Below, piece after piece: positions 27,160 through 35,743 of a stretch of DNA of 64,000 nucleotides; position 1 is the first letter of the stretch, and every line of letters starts with the position of its first letter. Origin of the DNA: Nocardiopsis endophytica (lineage in GTDB: Bacteria > Actinomycetota > Actinomycetes > Streptosporangiales > Streptosporangiaceae). The notes below the pieces were generated by a model. That model saw nothing but the letters and a program-made list of their open reading frames with translations. It ran no database searches and was not told where the DNA came from. The stretch is taken from assembly GCF_027706725.1 (NCBI RefSeq), contig NZ_JAQFWQ010000002.1, positions 95,793-159,792 of the forward strand. Direction: 5' to 3'. The translations under genes and the position numbers were made by a program.

Positions 27160-28376
27160 ATCCGCTCGAAGCGGTCCAGCGAGCGCTCGTGGTCGTGGCG
27201 GGCGGCCATCGCGCGGCTCTCCGCGCCCATCCGGGCCCGCTCCTCGGGGGAGGCGAGGATGGCGCTCAAGTACTTGGCGAGGTCGTCGGGGCTGCCCGGC
27301 TCGTAGAGGTAGCCGTTGCGCCCCTGCTCCACCAGGTGCGGCAGGGCCATCGCGTCGGCCGCCACCACCGGCAGCCCGCTGGCCATCGCCTCCAGGGTGG
27401 CGATCGACTGGAGCTCGGCGATCCCGGCGATCGCGAACACGTCCGCCGCCCGGTACACCAGCGGCAGGTCCGCGTGCGGCACGAAGCCGAGGAAGCACAC
27501 CCGGTCGGCCACGCCCTCCTCCTCGGCCAGGCGCTCCAGGGCGCCGCGCTGGGCGCCCGTCCCGGCCAGGACGAGCTGCGCCCCGTCGACGGTGGTCCGC
27601 CGCACCGCGCGGACCAGGTCGCCGATGCGCTTCTCCTCGTCGAGGCGGCCGACGAAGGCGAAGGTGGGGCGGTCGGGCACGCCGAGCCGCTCCCGCAGGG
27701 CCGCGCGCGGCGCCGCGTCGCCCGGCGGGTGGAAGCGGCGCAGGTCGATGCCGCAGGAGACGGCCTCGACCGGGCGGGCGAACCCCTGGTCGAGGAGGAG
27801 CCGGGCGGCGATGGGGGTGGGCGTGGTCACGTGCTCGGCCCCCTGCAGCGCCCGGCAGAAGTCGCGCCAGGCCATGCGGCCGACGGCGCCCCGCAGCGCC
27901 TCGGGCACGAACAGGTAGTTGAACAGGTTCTCCGGCATGAAGTGGTTGGTGGCCACGACCGGCACCCGGTGGCGCCGGGCGGCGGCGATGAGCAGGCGGC
28001 CGACGAGGAAGTGGTTCTGGACGTGCACCGCGTGCGGGCGCACCCGCCGGATCAGCCGGTCGAGGTGGCCGGGCGCGCCCGGCGGCAGCGCCAGCCGCAC
28101 GGTCTCGTGGACCAGTGAGGGCATCGAGCGCAGCCGGTGCTCCACGACCCCGTCCACGCGGGCGGTGCGCGGTGGGCCGTCCGGGGACTGGCACACCATG
28201 TGCACGTCGTGCCCGCGCGCGGCCAGGCCGCGGGCGAGGCGGGCGGTGAAGTAGGCGGCGCCGTTGACGTCGGGCGGATAGGTGTCGGTGCCGATGAGCA
28301 CGCGCAGGCGCTCGGAACGCTGGTCGGAACGCGGTTCGGGCGGCTGCTCGCGGGTGGCGGATGCGAGTGCGGCCAT
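27117..28376 (-). CDS. GT4-family glycosyltransferase
   Basis: 419 aa, GT-B fold. The acceptor-side start is VLIGTDTYPPDVNGAAYFTARLA. The donor side has FVGRLDEEKRIGDLV and an EAMASGLPVVAADA-type E-x7-E segment (ELQSIATLEAMASG). It resembles mannosyltransferases acting on lipid or phosphatidylinositol acceptors, though the specific acceptor is not known. ATG 28376 has GGAGGG 5 nt upstream. It stands alone. Confidence 0.9.
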   Translation of the reverse strand: MAALASATREQPPEPRSDQRSERLRVLIGTDTYPPDVNGAAYFTARLARGLAARGHDVHMVCQSPDGPPRTARVDGVVEHRLRSMPSLVHETVRLALPPGAPGHLDRLIRRVRPHAVHVQNHFLVGRLLIAAARRHRVPVVATNHFMPENLFNYLFVPEALRGAVGRMAWRDFCRALQGAEHVTTPTPIAARLLLDQGFARPVEAVSCGIDLRRFHPPGDAAPRAALRERLGVPDRPTFAFVGRLDEEKRIGDLVRAVRRTTVDGAQLVLAGTGAQRGALERLAEEEGVADRVCFLGFVPHADLPLVYRAADVFAIAGIAELQSIATLEAMASGLPVVAADAMALPHLVEQGRNGYLYEPGSPDDLAKYLSAILASPEERARMGAESRAMAARHDHERSLDRFERIYADVALRSSLRGG

Positions 28377-28843
28377 CTCGGCCCTCCTGGGGTGTGCGCG
28401 GGCGCGCAAGCCGGACGAGCCGGGCCCCTGGCCGCCAGGACGGCCGGAACCCGGGTGGTCCCGGGGACGATACTCCGGGCGGCCGGCCCCGCGGCCCCGG
28501 TTCGGCGTCCATGTTGCCGAGTGTTTACCCGTGCCCGCGGGCATTCACGGCGAACCCGTGGAAAACAGTGGGCGGCGACTGCGGATGAGGAAGGAATCCG
28601 CAGGTCGCCGCCGACGGCCGAATCCGGCCGTACCCCCGTGGGAGGGGTTATCGCCCCCTTCGGAGAGGTCAAACGCACGCCAGGGGGGAAAAGTTTCACC
28701 GGGGTCGACGGATCGGCCGAATCTTCGTTTTCCGCTCGCACTTTCGTCATTCGCCGTTGGGTCGGCACCCACGGACCGGAAGGCGCCCGGGGCGGACCGG
28801 GGGCTCGCTCCCGGTCCGCCGCGGGCGCTGTGGTCCGCTCGGC
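28377..28843. other. 467-bp spacer with hairpins between htrA-like and glycosyltransferase genes
   Basis: Both flanking genes run leftward, so this holds the htrA terminator and the glycosyltransferase promoter. Features are a terminator hairpin (28783-28828), a long imperfect stem at 28573-28610 (CGGCGACTGCGGAT against ATCCGCAGGTCGCCG, one bulge, 9-nt loop), and a short dyad ACGGCCG-AATC-CGGCCGT (28614-28631). The long stem would lie in the glycosyltransferase leader. No gene is evident. Confidence 0.45.
28783..28828 (-). terminator. Terminator after the htrA-like gene
   Basis: 18-bp stem with one mismatch (GCGCCCGGGGCGGACCGG against its complement) and a 10-nt loop, 15 bp past the stop. 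Confidence 0.75.
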
Positions 28844-30409
28844 TCAGCCGCCGATGCTGTCGGCCGACTGGGCCGCGAGCTTCACGTCGACCTCCTGCTC
28901 CTTGCCGTCGCGGGTGATGCCCAGTTTCACCGTGTCCCCCGGCTGCTTCGAGCGGATCTTCGCGATCAGCGCGTCCGGGCTGTCCACCGCGTCACCGTCG
29001 ACGGAGGTCACCACGTCGCCGCCCTTCAGGCCGGCCTCCGCCGCCGCCCCGCCCTTGGACGTGTCCACGATGCGCACGCCGTCCTTGTCGGCCGCCACCG
29101 TGGCGTCGATCGCCGCGTAGTCCGCGCTGCCCTGGTCGATGAGCTGCTCGGCGATCGGCTTGGCCTGGTTGATCGGGATCGAGAAGCCCAGCCCGATCGA
29201 CCCGGCCTCCCCTTGCCCGCCGGACGAGGTCCCGGCGATCGCCGTGTTGATCCCGATCACCTCGCCGTTCATGTTGATCAGCGGCCCGCCGGAGTTGCCC
29301 GGGTTGATCGGGGCGTCGGTCTGGATCGCGTTGATCACCGTCGAGGTCTGCACCCCGCCCTGCTCCTGCTGCGGGGCGCCCATGCCGAAGGGGTCCTGCT
29401 CCCGCTCCTGCCCGCCGTCGACGGTGCCGGTGTTCACCGGCCGGTCCACGGCGCTGACCACGCCGGAGGTGACCGTCCCGGACAGCCCCAGCGGCGACCC
29501 GATCGCGACCACGTCCGCACCGACCTCGACCTTGTCGGAGTCGCCGAGGGTCGCGGGGGTCAGCCCGCTCACCCCCTTGGCCTCGATCACCGCGATGTCG
29601 GAGACCTCGTCCGTGCCGACCACGCGCGCCTCGGCGTCCGAACCGTCGTTGAACCGCACCCGCACGGAGTCGCCGCGCGCCCCCGCCACCACGTGGGCGT
29701 TGGTGAGGATCTGCCCGTCGGAGCTGATCACCACCCCGCTTCCGCTTCCGCTCTCGGTCTCGATCGACACCACGCTCGGCAGCACCTTCTCGGCCACCTC
29801 GCTGACGTTCCCGGACGACACCGATCCCGCGGTGCCCCCGGTCAGGGAGCTGACCGGGGAACTCGACCCCCCGGTGAGGTACGTGGTGGCCACGGCCGCC
29901 GCGGGCCCCACGATGAGGCTGGTGACCAGCGCGGTCGCGGCGGCGATCGCCACCGGCCCGGGGCGCTTGCGCTTGCCGCCGCCCCCCTCGGGACCGCCCG
30001 GACCGCCCCCGGCCGGCGGAACCGCGCCGGGCCAGTTCGGCGGGGCCGCGCCCGCGCCGCCGATCCCCGGCTGCGGGGCGGTGTGGCCGCCGGGGTAGGG
30101 CTGGCCCGTGTGGTGGCCGCCGGGGTACTGCGGGGCCGGATTCCCGCCCGCGGGCGCACCGAAGGCCCCCGCGCTCGTGAAGTGCCCGTGCCCGCCCTGG
30201 GCGCGCATGCTCCACGCACCGGCGCCGGGCGGGGACCACGGTCCGGCCTCGGCGGGCGTTTCGGCCTCCGGGGCGGGCCCACCTTCCGGGGTGGTCTCCG
30301 GAGCACCGTCCGCCGCGGTCTCGGACACGCCGCCGGTCTCGGGGGCCTCCGGGGTCTCGTCGGTCCGGGGCTCCTCGCCCGGTCCCTCTCGCCTGTCCTC
30401 CGCGCTCAT
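28844..30409 (-). CDS. Membrane-anchored HtrA/DegP-type serine protease with PDZ domain
   Basis: 521 aa. A long cytoplasmic N-terminus rich in Pro, Gly, Glu and His (1-145) precedes one TM helix (about 151-177). The S1C protease domain carries His239 (TNAHVV), Asp271 (SDIAVI) and Ser373 (GNSGGPL), followed by one PDZ domain (about 430-515). It acts outside the membrane in envelope protein quality control. Start ATG with GGAGGAG. The protease domain has an insertion (about 325-352) between the Asp and Ser segments. Confidence 0.94.
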   Translation of the reverse strand: MSAEDRREGPGEEPRTDETPEAPETGGVSETAADGAPETTPEGGPAPEAETPAEAGPWSPPGAGAWSMRAQGGHGHFTSAGAFGAPAGGNPAPQYPGGHHTGQPYPGGHTAPQPGIGGAGAAPPNWPGAVPPAGGGPGGPEGGGGKRKRPGPVAIAAATALVTSLIVGPAAAVATTYLTGGSSSPVSSLTGGTAGSVSSGNVSEVAEKVLPSVVSIETESGSGSGVVISSDGQILTNAHVVAGARGDSVRVRFNDGSDAEARVVGTDEVSDIAVIEAKGVSGLTPATLGDSDKVEVGADVVAIGSPLGLSGTVTSGVVSAVDRPVNTGTVDGGQEREQDPFGMGAPQQEQGGVQTSTVINAIQTDAPINPGNSGGPLINMNGEVIGINTAIAGTSSGGQGEAGSIGLGFSIPINQAKPIAEQLIDQGSADYAAIDATVAADKDGVRIVDTSKGGAAAEAGLKGGDVVTSVDGDAVDSPDALIAKIRSKQPGDTVKLGITRDGKEQEVDVKLAAQSADSIGG

Positions 30410-30571
30410 CCGACTCCTCCGGCTTCTCGTCCCTGTTGCGATGAGTATCGGCGCCGGGGGTTAGAGCCCGGTGAGACGGCGCCTAGGTGCGGTTTCGAGG
30501 TCGGATCGGCGCGTCGTCCGCATTCGGGCCCCATCGTGACGGAACATGGTCATTGCCTCCCTCACGAGGTC

Positions 30572-30619
30572 CACCGCGTGGCCGCCTGCCAACCCGAGAT
30601 GTCCGAAGGCCACGCGGTG
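30572..30619 (-). terminator. Terminator of the membrane protein/rhodanese operon
   Basis: Perfect 12-bp inverted repeat (CACCGCGTGGCC and its complement) with a 24-nt loop, about 36 bp past the rhodanese stop and upstream of the htrA-like promoter region. Confidence 0.6.
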
Positions 30620-30654
30620 CAGTCCCGACGGTACGCCGCTCGCGCGGTCCGCCG

Positions 30655-31536
30655 TCAGTCCCCGCCCTCAGCATCACCGGTCTCCACCGGGAGCGACGCG
30701 TCGGCCCCCCACGCGCTCCAGGAGCCCGGGTACAGGCGCGCCCCGGTGAACCCGGCGTGCTCCAGCGCGATGAGGTCGTGGCACGCGGTCACCCCCGAGC
30801 CGCAGTAGGCGGTGACCGACTCGGCCCCCTCGACGCCCAGCGTGGCGAAGCGCTCGCGCAGGCGCTCCGGGGAGGCGAACCGGCCGTCCGGGCCGAGGTT
30901 CCCCTGCCACTCCGCGCTGCGCGCCCCGGGGATGTGCCCGGCGCGGGCGTCGACGGGCGCGGGCTCCTCGCCCGTGTAGCGGCCCCGCGCGCGGGCGTCC
31001 AGGAGCAGTCGGCCGTACGGGCGCGCCTTCAGGTCCTTCAGCTCCTCGGTGGTGGCGATCCGCTCGGCCGGCCACGGGACGGCCGTGCGCGTGCGCGGCT
31101 CGCGGCGCACCTCGCCCGTCTCCAGCGGGCCGTCCCACGCCTGGATCCCGCCATCGAGCACGGAGGCCGGGGACCCCAGCGCGCGCAGCATCCACACCAG
31201 CCGCGCCGCGATGGACCCGCCGGCGTCGTCGTAGGCGACGACCTCCGTGCCGTCACCGATGCCGAGCCGCCCCAGCGCCTCGGCGAAGGCCTCCGGCGTC
31301 GGCAGCGGGTGGCGCCCGCCCTCCCGGGTCGGTTCGGACGCAAGGTCCTCATCGACGTCGGCCCAGACCGCCCCGGGCAGGTGTCCGGCCAGGTAGGCGG
31401 CGTGCCCGTCCCTGCCGTCGAGGTACCACCGCACGTCGACGACGGCCAGGTCCCCGCCCTCGCGCAGGCGTTCGGCCAAGCGCGCGGGCGAGACGACGGG
31501 CGGAACGGAAGGCTGGTCGTTGCGCGGTTCGCTCAT
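30655..31536 (-). CDS. Thiosulfate/3-mercaptopyruvate sulfurtransferase (rhodanese)
   Basis: 293 aa, two rhodanese domains. The C-terminal active loop is YCGSGVTAC with persulfide Cys245. The N-terminal domain has Asp at the equivalent site (AYDDAGG), so it is inactive as usual. It moves sulfane sulfur from thiosulfate or mercaptopyruvate to an acceptor. It starts 24 bp after the 146-aa membrane protein gene, suggesting one operon. Confidence 0.92.
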   Translation of the reverse strand: MSEPRNDQPSVPPVVSPARLAERLREGGDLAVVDVRWYLDGRDGHAAYLAGHLPGAVWADVDEDLASEPTREGGRHPLPTPEAFAEALGRLGIGDGTEVVAYDDAGGSIAARLVWMLRALGSPASVLDGGIQAWDGPLETGEVRREPRTRTAVPWPAERIATTEELKDLKARPYGRLLLDARARGRYTGEEPAPVDARAGHIPGARSAEWQGNLGPDGRFASPERLRERFATLGVEGAESVTAYCGSGVTACHDLIALEHAGFTGARLYPGSWSAWGADASLPVETGDAEGGD

Positions 31537-31560
31537 GAGCCCACCCTAGGACGGCGTCCG

Positions 31561-32001
31561 TCAGGCCGCCTGTGCCCGCTCCCCCGTCCGGCCCTTCTCC
31601 ACGTGCCGCAGCCAGAGCATGCCCAGCACCGGCAGGACGAGCGGGATGAACAGGTAGCCGCTGCCGAAGCGCGACCACACGGTGTCGTCGGGGAAGGCCG
31701 CCGGGTCGAGCATGCTGAGCGTGCCCACGGCCAGCACCCCGCACAGCTCGATCGCGCAGGAGACCATGGCGACCCGGTGGGAGGTGCGCCCGCTCCGGGC
31801 GATCCCCACGGTCGCGACGATGTAGATGATCCCCGCCGCCAGCGACAGCAGGTAGGCGAGCGGCGCCTCCTGGAACCTCGTCGCGATCTGCACGCCCGCG
31901 CGCGCGGTGGCGGCGAGGGCGAACAGGGCGTAGAGCGCGACCAGGACACGGCCGGGCCCGGAGCGGCTGGCGGCGTTCGCGGACGCGGTGCTCTCAGACA
32001 A
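31561..32001 (-). CDS. Small four-TM membrane protein of unknown function
   Basis: 146 aa with four hydrophobic helices and a short charged C-terminus (RHVEKGRTGERAQ). The likely start is TTG at 32001, overlapping the stop of the 121-aa gene by 8 nt; no clear ribosome site is seen, consistent with coupling to upstream translation. Not recognised. Second gene of a three-gene unit ending with a rhodanese. Confidence 0.7.
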   Translation of the reverse strand: MSESTASANAASRSGPGRVLVALYALFALAATARAGVQIATRFQEAPLAYLLSLAAGIIYIVATVGIARSGRTSHRVAMVSCAIELCGVLAVGTLSMLDPAAFPDDTVWSRFGSGYLFIPLVLPVLGMLWLRHVEKGRTGERAQAA

Positions 32002-32359
32002 CGGGCGGGTTCCAGATCTGTTCGAGCCGGACCATGAGGACCGGGAGGATGAAGCAGGCGACGGAGATGACCGCGGGCCCCCACCGGCTGCGCTCCATGA
32101 ACCCCCACACGGCGCACGCCGGGGGCAGCAGCACCACGGTGGCGAGGTACCCGACGAGCGTCGCCGGTTCGGCGGGCGGGTCGCCGCCCGCCCAGACCAC
32201 CGTGGACACCACGGCCTGGGCGATGGTGAGCAGCCACAGCACCGCCATGCCGACCAGGTGCGGGACGACCATGGGCCGGTCGCGGAAGGCCGAGACCATG
32301 CACCAGACCGCCATCGCCAGCGACACCAGCTGGATGGTGCTCGTCAGCCCCTCGACCAC
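31994..32359 (-). CDS. Small four-TM membrane protein of unknown function
   Basis: 121 aa, four hydrophobic helices, few charged residues. GTG start with GGGGAG 6 nt upstream. First gene of a probable operon with the 146-aa membrane protein and the rhodanese. Upstream lies a TACTAC/GTAGTA palindrome. Family not recognised; a small transporter or sensor complex is possible but unsupported. Confidence 0.7.
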   Translation of the reverse strand: MVEGLTSTIQLVSLAMAVWCMVSAFRDRPMVVPHLVGMAVLWLLTIAQAVVSTVVWAGGDPPAEPATLVGYLATVVLLPPACAVWGFMERSRWGPAVISVACFILPVLMVRLEQIWNPPVV

Positions 32360-32388
32360 GTCCGCTCCCCTGTTTCCGCAGTTCCCGC

Positions 32389-32405
32389 TACTACATACCG
32401 TAGTA
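32389..32405. promoter_or_regulatory. Palindromic operator TACTAC-N5-GTAGTA
   Basis: Perfect 6-5-6 inverted repeat 30 bp upstream of the first gene of the membrane protein/rhodanese operon. It resembles BlaI/MecI-type or GntR-type sites. The regulator is not identified here. Confidence 0.55.
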
Positions 32406-32456
32406 CGCCCGCGCCGGGATCCGAACCGGGGCCTCGGCGGGGGGCCGAACAGGAAA

Positions 32457-32478
32457 CGGGCGGGGTCGCCCCCGCCCG
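32457..32478 (-). terminator. Terminator after the glycerol facilitator gene
   Basis: Nine-bp stem CGGGCGGGG/CCCCGCCCG with a TCGC loop, about 26 bp past the stop. Confidence 0.65.
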
Positions 32479-32504
32479 CCTCTGGTGTCCCGGTGCCGCC
32501 GGCC

Positions 32505-33224
32505 CTACATCAGGCCGTACACCCACCCGCCGAGGAGGCCGCCGACGAGGCCGCCGGCCAGCGGCCCGGCGACGGGGATCCACGAGTAGCTCCAGTCCGA
32601 GCCGCCCTTGCCCTTCAGGGGCAGGAGCTGGTGGACGATGCGGGGCCCCAGGTCGCGCGCCGGGTTGATGGCGTACCCGGTGGGCGCGCCGAGGCTCATG
32701 CCGATGCCGACCACGCCCAGGGCGACGATGAGCACGCCCAGCCCGGACAGCGCCAGCGCCTCGCTCTGCCCGGTGGCGGTGACGATGAACAGCAGGGCGG
32801 CGGTGGCGATGAACTCGGTGAGGAAGTTCGCCCCGGTGCTGCGCACCTCCGGCTCGGTGGAGAAGATCCCCAGGAACGGGCCGTCGGAGTGCTTGAACTG
32901 GCTGAGGTAGACCAGCCACGTCAGGGTGGCGCCGATGATCGCGCCGAGCATCTGGCCCAGGACGTACACCGGGACGGTGGACCAGTCGCCGTTCGCGGCG
33001 GCCAGGCCGAAGGTGACCGCGGGGTTGATGTGCCCGCCGGACAGCGGCAGCGCGAAGTAGGCCCCCGCCATGACGCCGAAGCCCCACCCGAAGGTGATCA
33101 GGATCCAGCCCTCGCCGTGCGCCTTGGACTTGTTCAGGACGTGGGCGGCGACCACGCCGCAGCCGAACAGGACGAGGATCGCCGTTCCGAACAGCTCCCC
33201 GAAGAAGATCGTCGTCGTAGTCAC
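32505..33224 (-). CDS. MIP-family channel, glycerol facilitator type
   Basis: 239 aa, six TM helices and two NPA boxes (GHINPAVTF and YAINPARDLGPR). The Asp directly after the second NPAR is the mark of glycerol-conducting aquaglyceroporins rather than strict water channels. GTG start at 33224 with GGAGG. No glycerol kinase gene is near, so the solute is inferred from the motif. In a halotolerant organism it could also serve osmotic balance. Confidence 0.88.
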   Translation of the reverse strand: MTTTTIFFGELFGTAILVLFGCGVVAAHVLNKSKAHGEGWILITFGWGFGVMAGAYFALPLSGGHINPAVTFGLAAANGDWSTVPVYVLGQMLGAIIGATLTWLVYLSQFKHSDGPFLGIFSTEPEVRSTGANFLTEFIATAALLFIVTATGQSEALALSGLGVLIVALGVVGIGMSLGAPTGYAINPARDLGPRIVHQLLPLKGKGGSDWSYSWIPVAGPLAGGLVGGLLGGWVYGLM

Positions 33225-33548
33225 CGTCGCCTCCGATCGCACCGGTGGAAATACCGGACGGATACCCCTTCCGGCCCGTGATCACCATCCCGGGAAGCGC
33301 GCTTGCCCGCCGGTTTATCCCATCGTTACCGCTGGTCGCGGGCCGCACCGTTTCCCCGGTCGGGAAAGCGGAGAAAGGAGGATTGCCAGCCCCCTTCCCC
33401 GCGGGTATCATCGCTTCTTCGCGGCGGAAGTGCACCACGGCACACCGACGCGCAGAGGATCGGAACGAACCGGCTGACGACCCGCCGGGGCGGGACCCGC
33501 GCATCCGCCGCCCCGACGACCAGCCCGACCGATCCCGGGGAGTCCTCC
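33225..33548. other. 324-bp divergent spacer between glycerol facilitator and helD
   Basis: Contains promoters for both genes. A dyad TTTCCC-N5-GGGAAA lies at 33351-33367, and an AAAGGAGG sequence at 33374-33381 has no sensibly spaced start codon after it. The Streptomyces rifampicin-associated element was looked for and not found. Confidence 0.4.
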
Positions 33549-35690
33549 GTGTCCTCGTGCACGCCTCCAGCACGCATGCCCGATTCCGCCGATGCCTCCG
33601 GCGCCCCCGACGACGGTGCCGCCGAGCTCCGCGCGGAACGCCGCCACCTCGCCTCCTCGCGTGATGCGCTGCGCGAAATGCGCGAAGAGGTCCTCAACAC
33701 CGAAACGGCCCTCGGCGAAGCCGTCGTCGACAAATACACCAACGCGGTTCTGCAGCGCGCACGCGAACGCCGCGCCGAAGCGCTGGCCGAACTCCCGGAC
33801 GCGCCCCTCTTCTTCGGGCGCCTCACCTACCCGCCCGGCGACCTTTATGAGGCGGAACCCGGCGCCCCCTTCACCCCCACCCGCACCCCCGACGCCGACC
33901 TCGCCTATATCGGCCGGAGGAATGTGCGCGACAGGTCGGGCGCATCGATGGTCCTGGATTGGCGGGCGCCCGTCTCCGCGGCCTTTTACCGCGCCGGGCC
34001 GCAATCCCCCATGGGCGTCCTCTCCCGCCGCCGCTACGGGTTCGGCGCCGGGGGCGAACTGACCGCGTTCGAGGACGAGGACCTCACCGCCCCCGAACCG
34101 TCCTCGGGCGAGGCCGCCGCGGCGCTCCTGGCCGCGGAGATCGAGCGCCCCCGCACCGGCCCCATGCGCGACATCGTCGCCACCATCCAGCCCGACCAGG
34201 ACGACCTGGTCCGCGCCTCCCTCGACACGAGCCTGTGCGTGCAGGGCGCCCCCGGCACCGGCAAGACGGCCGTGGGCCTGCACCGCATCGCCTTCCTGCT
34301 CTACGCCGAGCGCGAGCGCCTGCGCCGGGAGGGCGGCGTGGCCATCGTCGGCCCCAGCAGCTCCTTCCTCTCCTACATCCGCAACGTCCTGCCCGCTCTG
34401 GGCGAGGCCGAGGCGGGCCAGCTCACCCTGGAGGAGCTGGCCGACCGGGGCGCGCCCAAGGGGGCCGACTCCCCCGAGGCCGCGCGCCTCAAGAGCGACG
34501 CCCGCATGGCCGAGGTCGTCTCCCGGGCCCTGTGGGCGCAGGTCCGCCCGTCCGAGGAGACGCTGGTGGTGACGGTCGGTTCGCGCAAGTACCGGGTGCC
34601 GCCGGAGGACATCGCGGAGATCGTCGACGGCATCCGCCGCCAGCGGGCCTCCTACGGCGCCGGACGGGACCTGCTGGCGCAGCGCCTGGGCGGCGCGGTG
34701 CAGAACCTCATGGAGGCCTCGGGCGGCACCGCCGACGCGGGCACCCGCGGCCGCCTGGCCCGCTCCCGCGAGGTGAAGGCGGCCGTCACCGCCATGTGGC
34801 CCAAGGCCGACCCGGTCAAGCTGGTCTTCGGCCTGCTCACCGACCCCGGCCTGCTGGCCCGCGCGGCCGACGGCCTCCTGGACCCCGGGGAGCAGGAGGC
34901 CGTCCGGTTCCCCGGGCGCCCGCGCTCGCCGAGGTCGGCCCCCTGGTCTCCGGCCGACCTGGTGCTGATCGACGAGGCCGCGTGCCTGGTCGAGCGCCCC
35001 CCGTCGCTCGGCCACATCGTCCTGGACGAGGCGCAGGACCTGAGCCCGATGCAGTGCCGTGCGGTGGCGCGCCGCGTCCGGGCCGGGTCGGTGACGGTGC
35101 TCGGCGACATCGCCCAGGGCACCGCCCCCGCCGCGGCCCGGACGTGGGCGGACCTGCTGCGCCACCTCGGCAAGGACGGCGCCCGGCTGCAGGTCCTCAG
35201 CCGCGGCTACCGTGTGCCCGCGCAGATCATCGACTTCGCGGCCCGGCTGCTCCCGGAGATCGCCCCCGACCTACCCGCCCCGAGCGCGGCCCGGCAGGCG
35301 CCCGGGGCCCTGCGCATCGAGGGCGTGTCCGGCGGCCGGCTCACCGGCGCCGTGCTCGACGCCTGCAAGCGCGCGCTGGACGAGGAGGGCTCCATCGGCG
35401 TCATCGCGTCCGACGGCCGCATCGACGGGCTCCGCACCGCCCTGCGGGAGCGCGGGATCGAGGCCGGGCACCTGGGCCGGGAACCGGAGGCGCTGGAGGC
35501 CTGCCGGGTCGTCTGCGTCCCCGCCTCCCTGGCCAAGGGCTTGGAGTTCGACACCGTCGTCGCCGTGGAGCCCGCGGACATCGCCGAGGCCGAGGAGCGC
35601 GGGCTCAACCGCCTCTACGTGGTCCTCACCCGCGCGGTCAGCCGCCTGCACGTGGTGCACGCGCGACCGCTGCCCGCCCCGCTCGGTTGA
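33549..35690 (+). CDS. helD: HelD-type RNA polymerase-recycling ATPase
   Basis: 713 aa superfamily 1 NTPase. An N-terminal coiled coil (about 20-75) that in HelD enters the polymerase channel is followed by Walker A GAPGTGKTAVGLHR (about 233-246), Walker B-like HIVLDEAQDLSPMQ, and C-terminal VCVPASLAKGLEFDTVVAVEP and YVVLTRA motifs. It ejects or rescues stalled RNA polymerase and in actinomycetes can protect against rifampicin. The GTG at 33549 has GGGGAG 6 nt upstream; an ATG at 33576 is the alternative. Confidence 0.88.
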   Translation: MSSCTPPARMPDSADASGAPDDGAAELRAERRHLASSRDALREMREEVLNTETALGEAVVDKYTNAVLQRARERRAEALAELPDAPLFFGRLTYPPGDLYEAEPGAPFTPTRTPDADLAYIGRRNVRDRSGASMVLDWRAPVSAAFYRAGPQSPMGVLSRRRYGFGAGGELTAFEDEDLTAPEPSSGEAAAALLAAEIERPRTGPMRDIVATIQPDQDDLVRASLDTSLCVQGAPGTGKTAVGLHRIAFLLYAERERLRREGGVAIVGPSSSFLSYIRNVLPALGEAEAGQLTLEELADRGAPKGADSPEAARLKSDARMAEVVSRALWAQVRPSEETLVVTVGSRKYRVPPEDIAEIVDGIRRQRASYGAGRDLLAQRLGGAVQNLMEASGGTADAGTRGRLARSREVKAAVTAMWPKADPVKLVFGLLTDPGLLARAADGLLDPGEQEAVRFPGRPRSPRSAPWSPADLVLIDEAACLVERPPSLGHIVLDEAQDLSPMQCRAVARRVRAGSVTVLGDIAQGTAPAAARTWADLLRHLGKDGARLQVLSRGYRVPAQIIDFAARLLPEIAPDLPAPSAARQAPGALRIEGVSGGRLTGAVLDACKRALDEEGSIGVIASDGRIDGLRTALRERGIEAGHLGREPEALEACRVVCVPASLAKGLEFDTVVAVEPADIAEAEERGLNRLYVVLTRAVSRLHVVHARPLPAPLG

Positions 35691-35743
35691 CGATCTCCCG
35701 GCCGGGGGAGGTACGGGAGCACCGGAGACCATTGGAGACCGCG

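Noticed and set aside
33374..33478. Small leader peptide after an AAAGGAGG sequence
   Set aside because: The nearest TTG lies only 1 nt after the site and no ATG or GTG is suitably spaced. The short frame has no recognisable feature.
33225..33548. Rifampicin-associated element upstream of helD
   Set aside because: The consensus (GGGGCTTGCGGCAAGGCCC) was looked for and not found, so rifampicin induction is not supported by sequence here.
33959..35743. Apparent fusion of a helicase-region frame to the CYTH-CHAD gene
   Set aside because: The open frame simply extends upstream of the real ATG at 35744 through an unrelated frame of helD. The upstream translation is Arg/Gly-rich noise.
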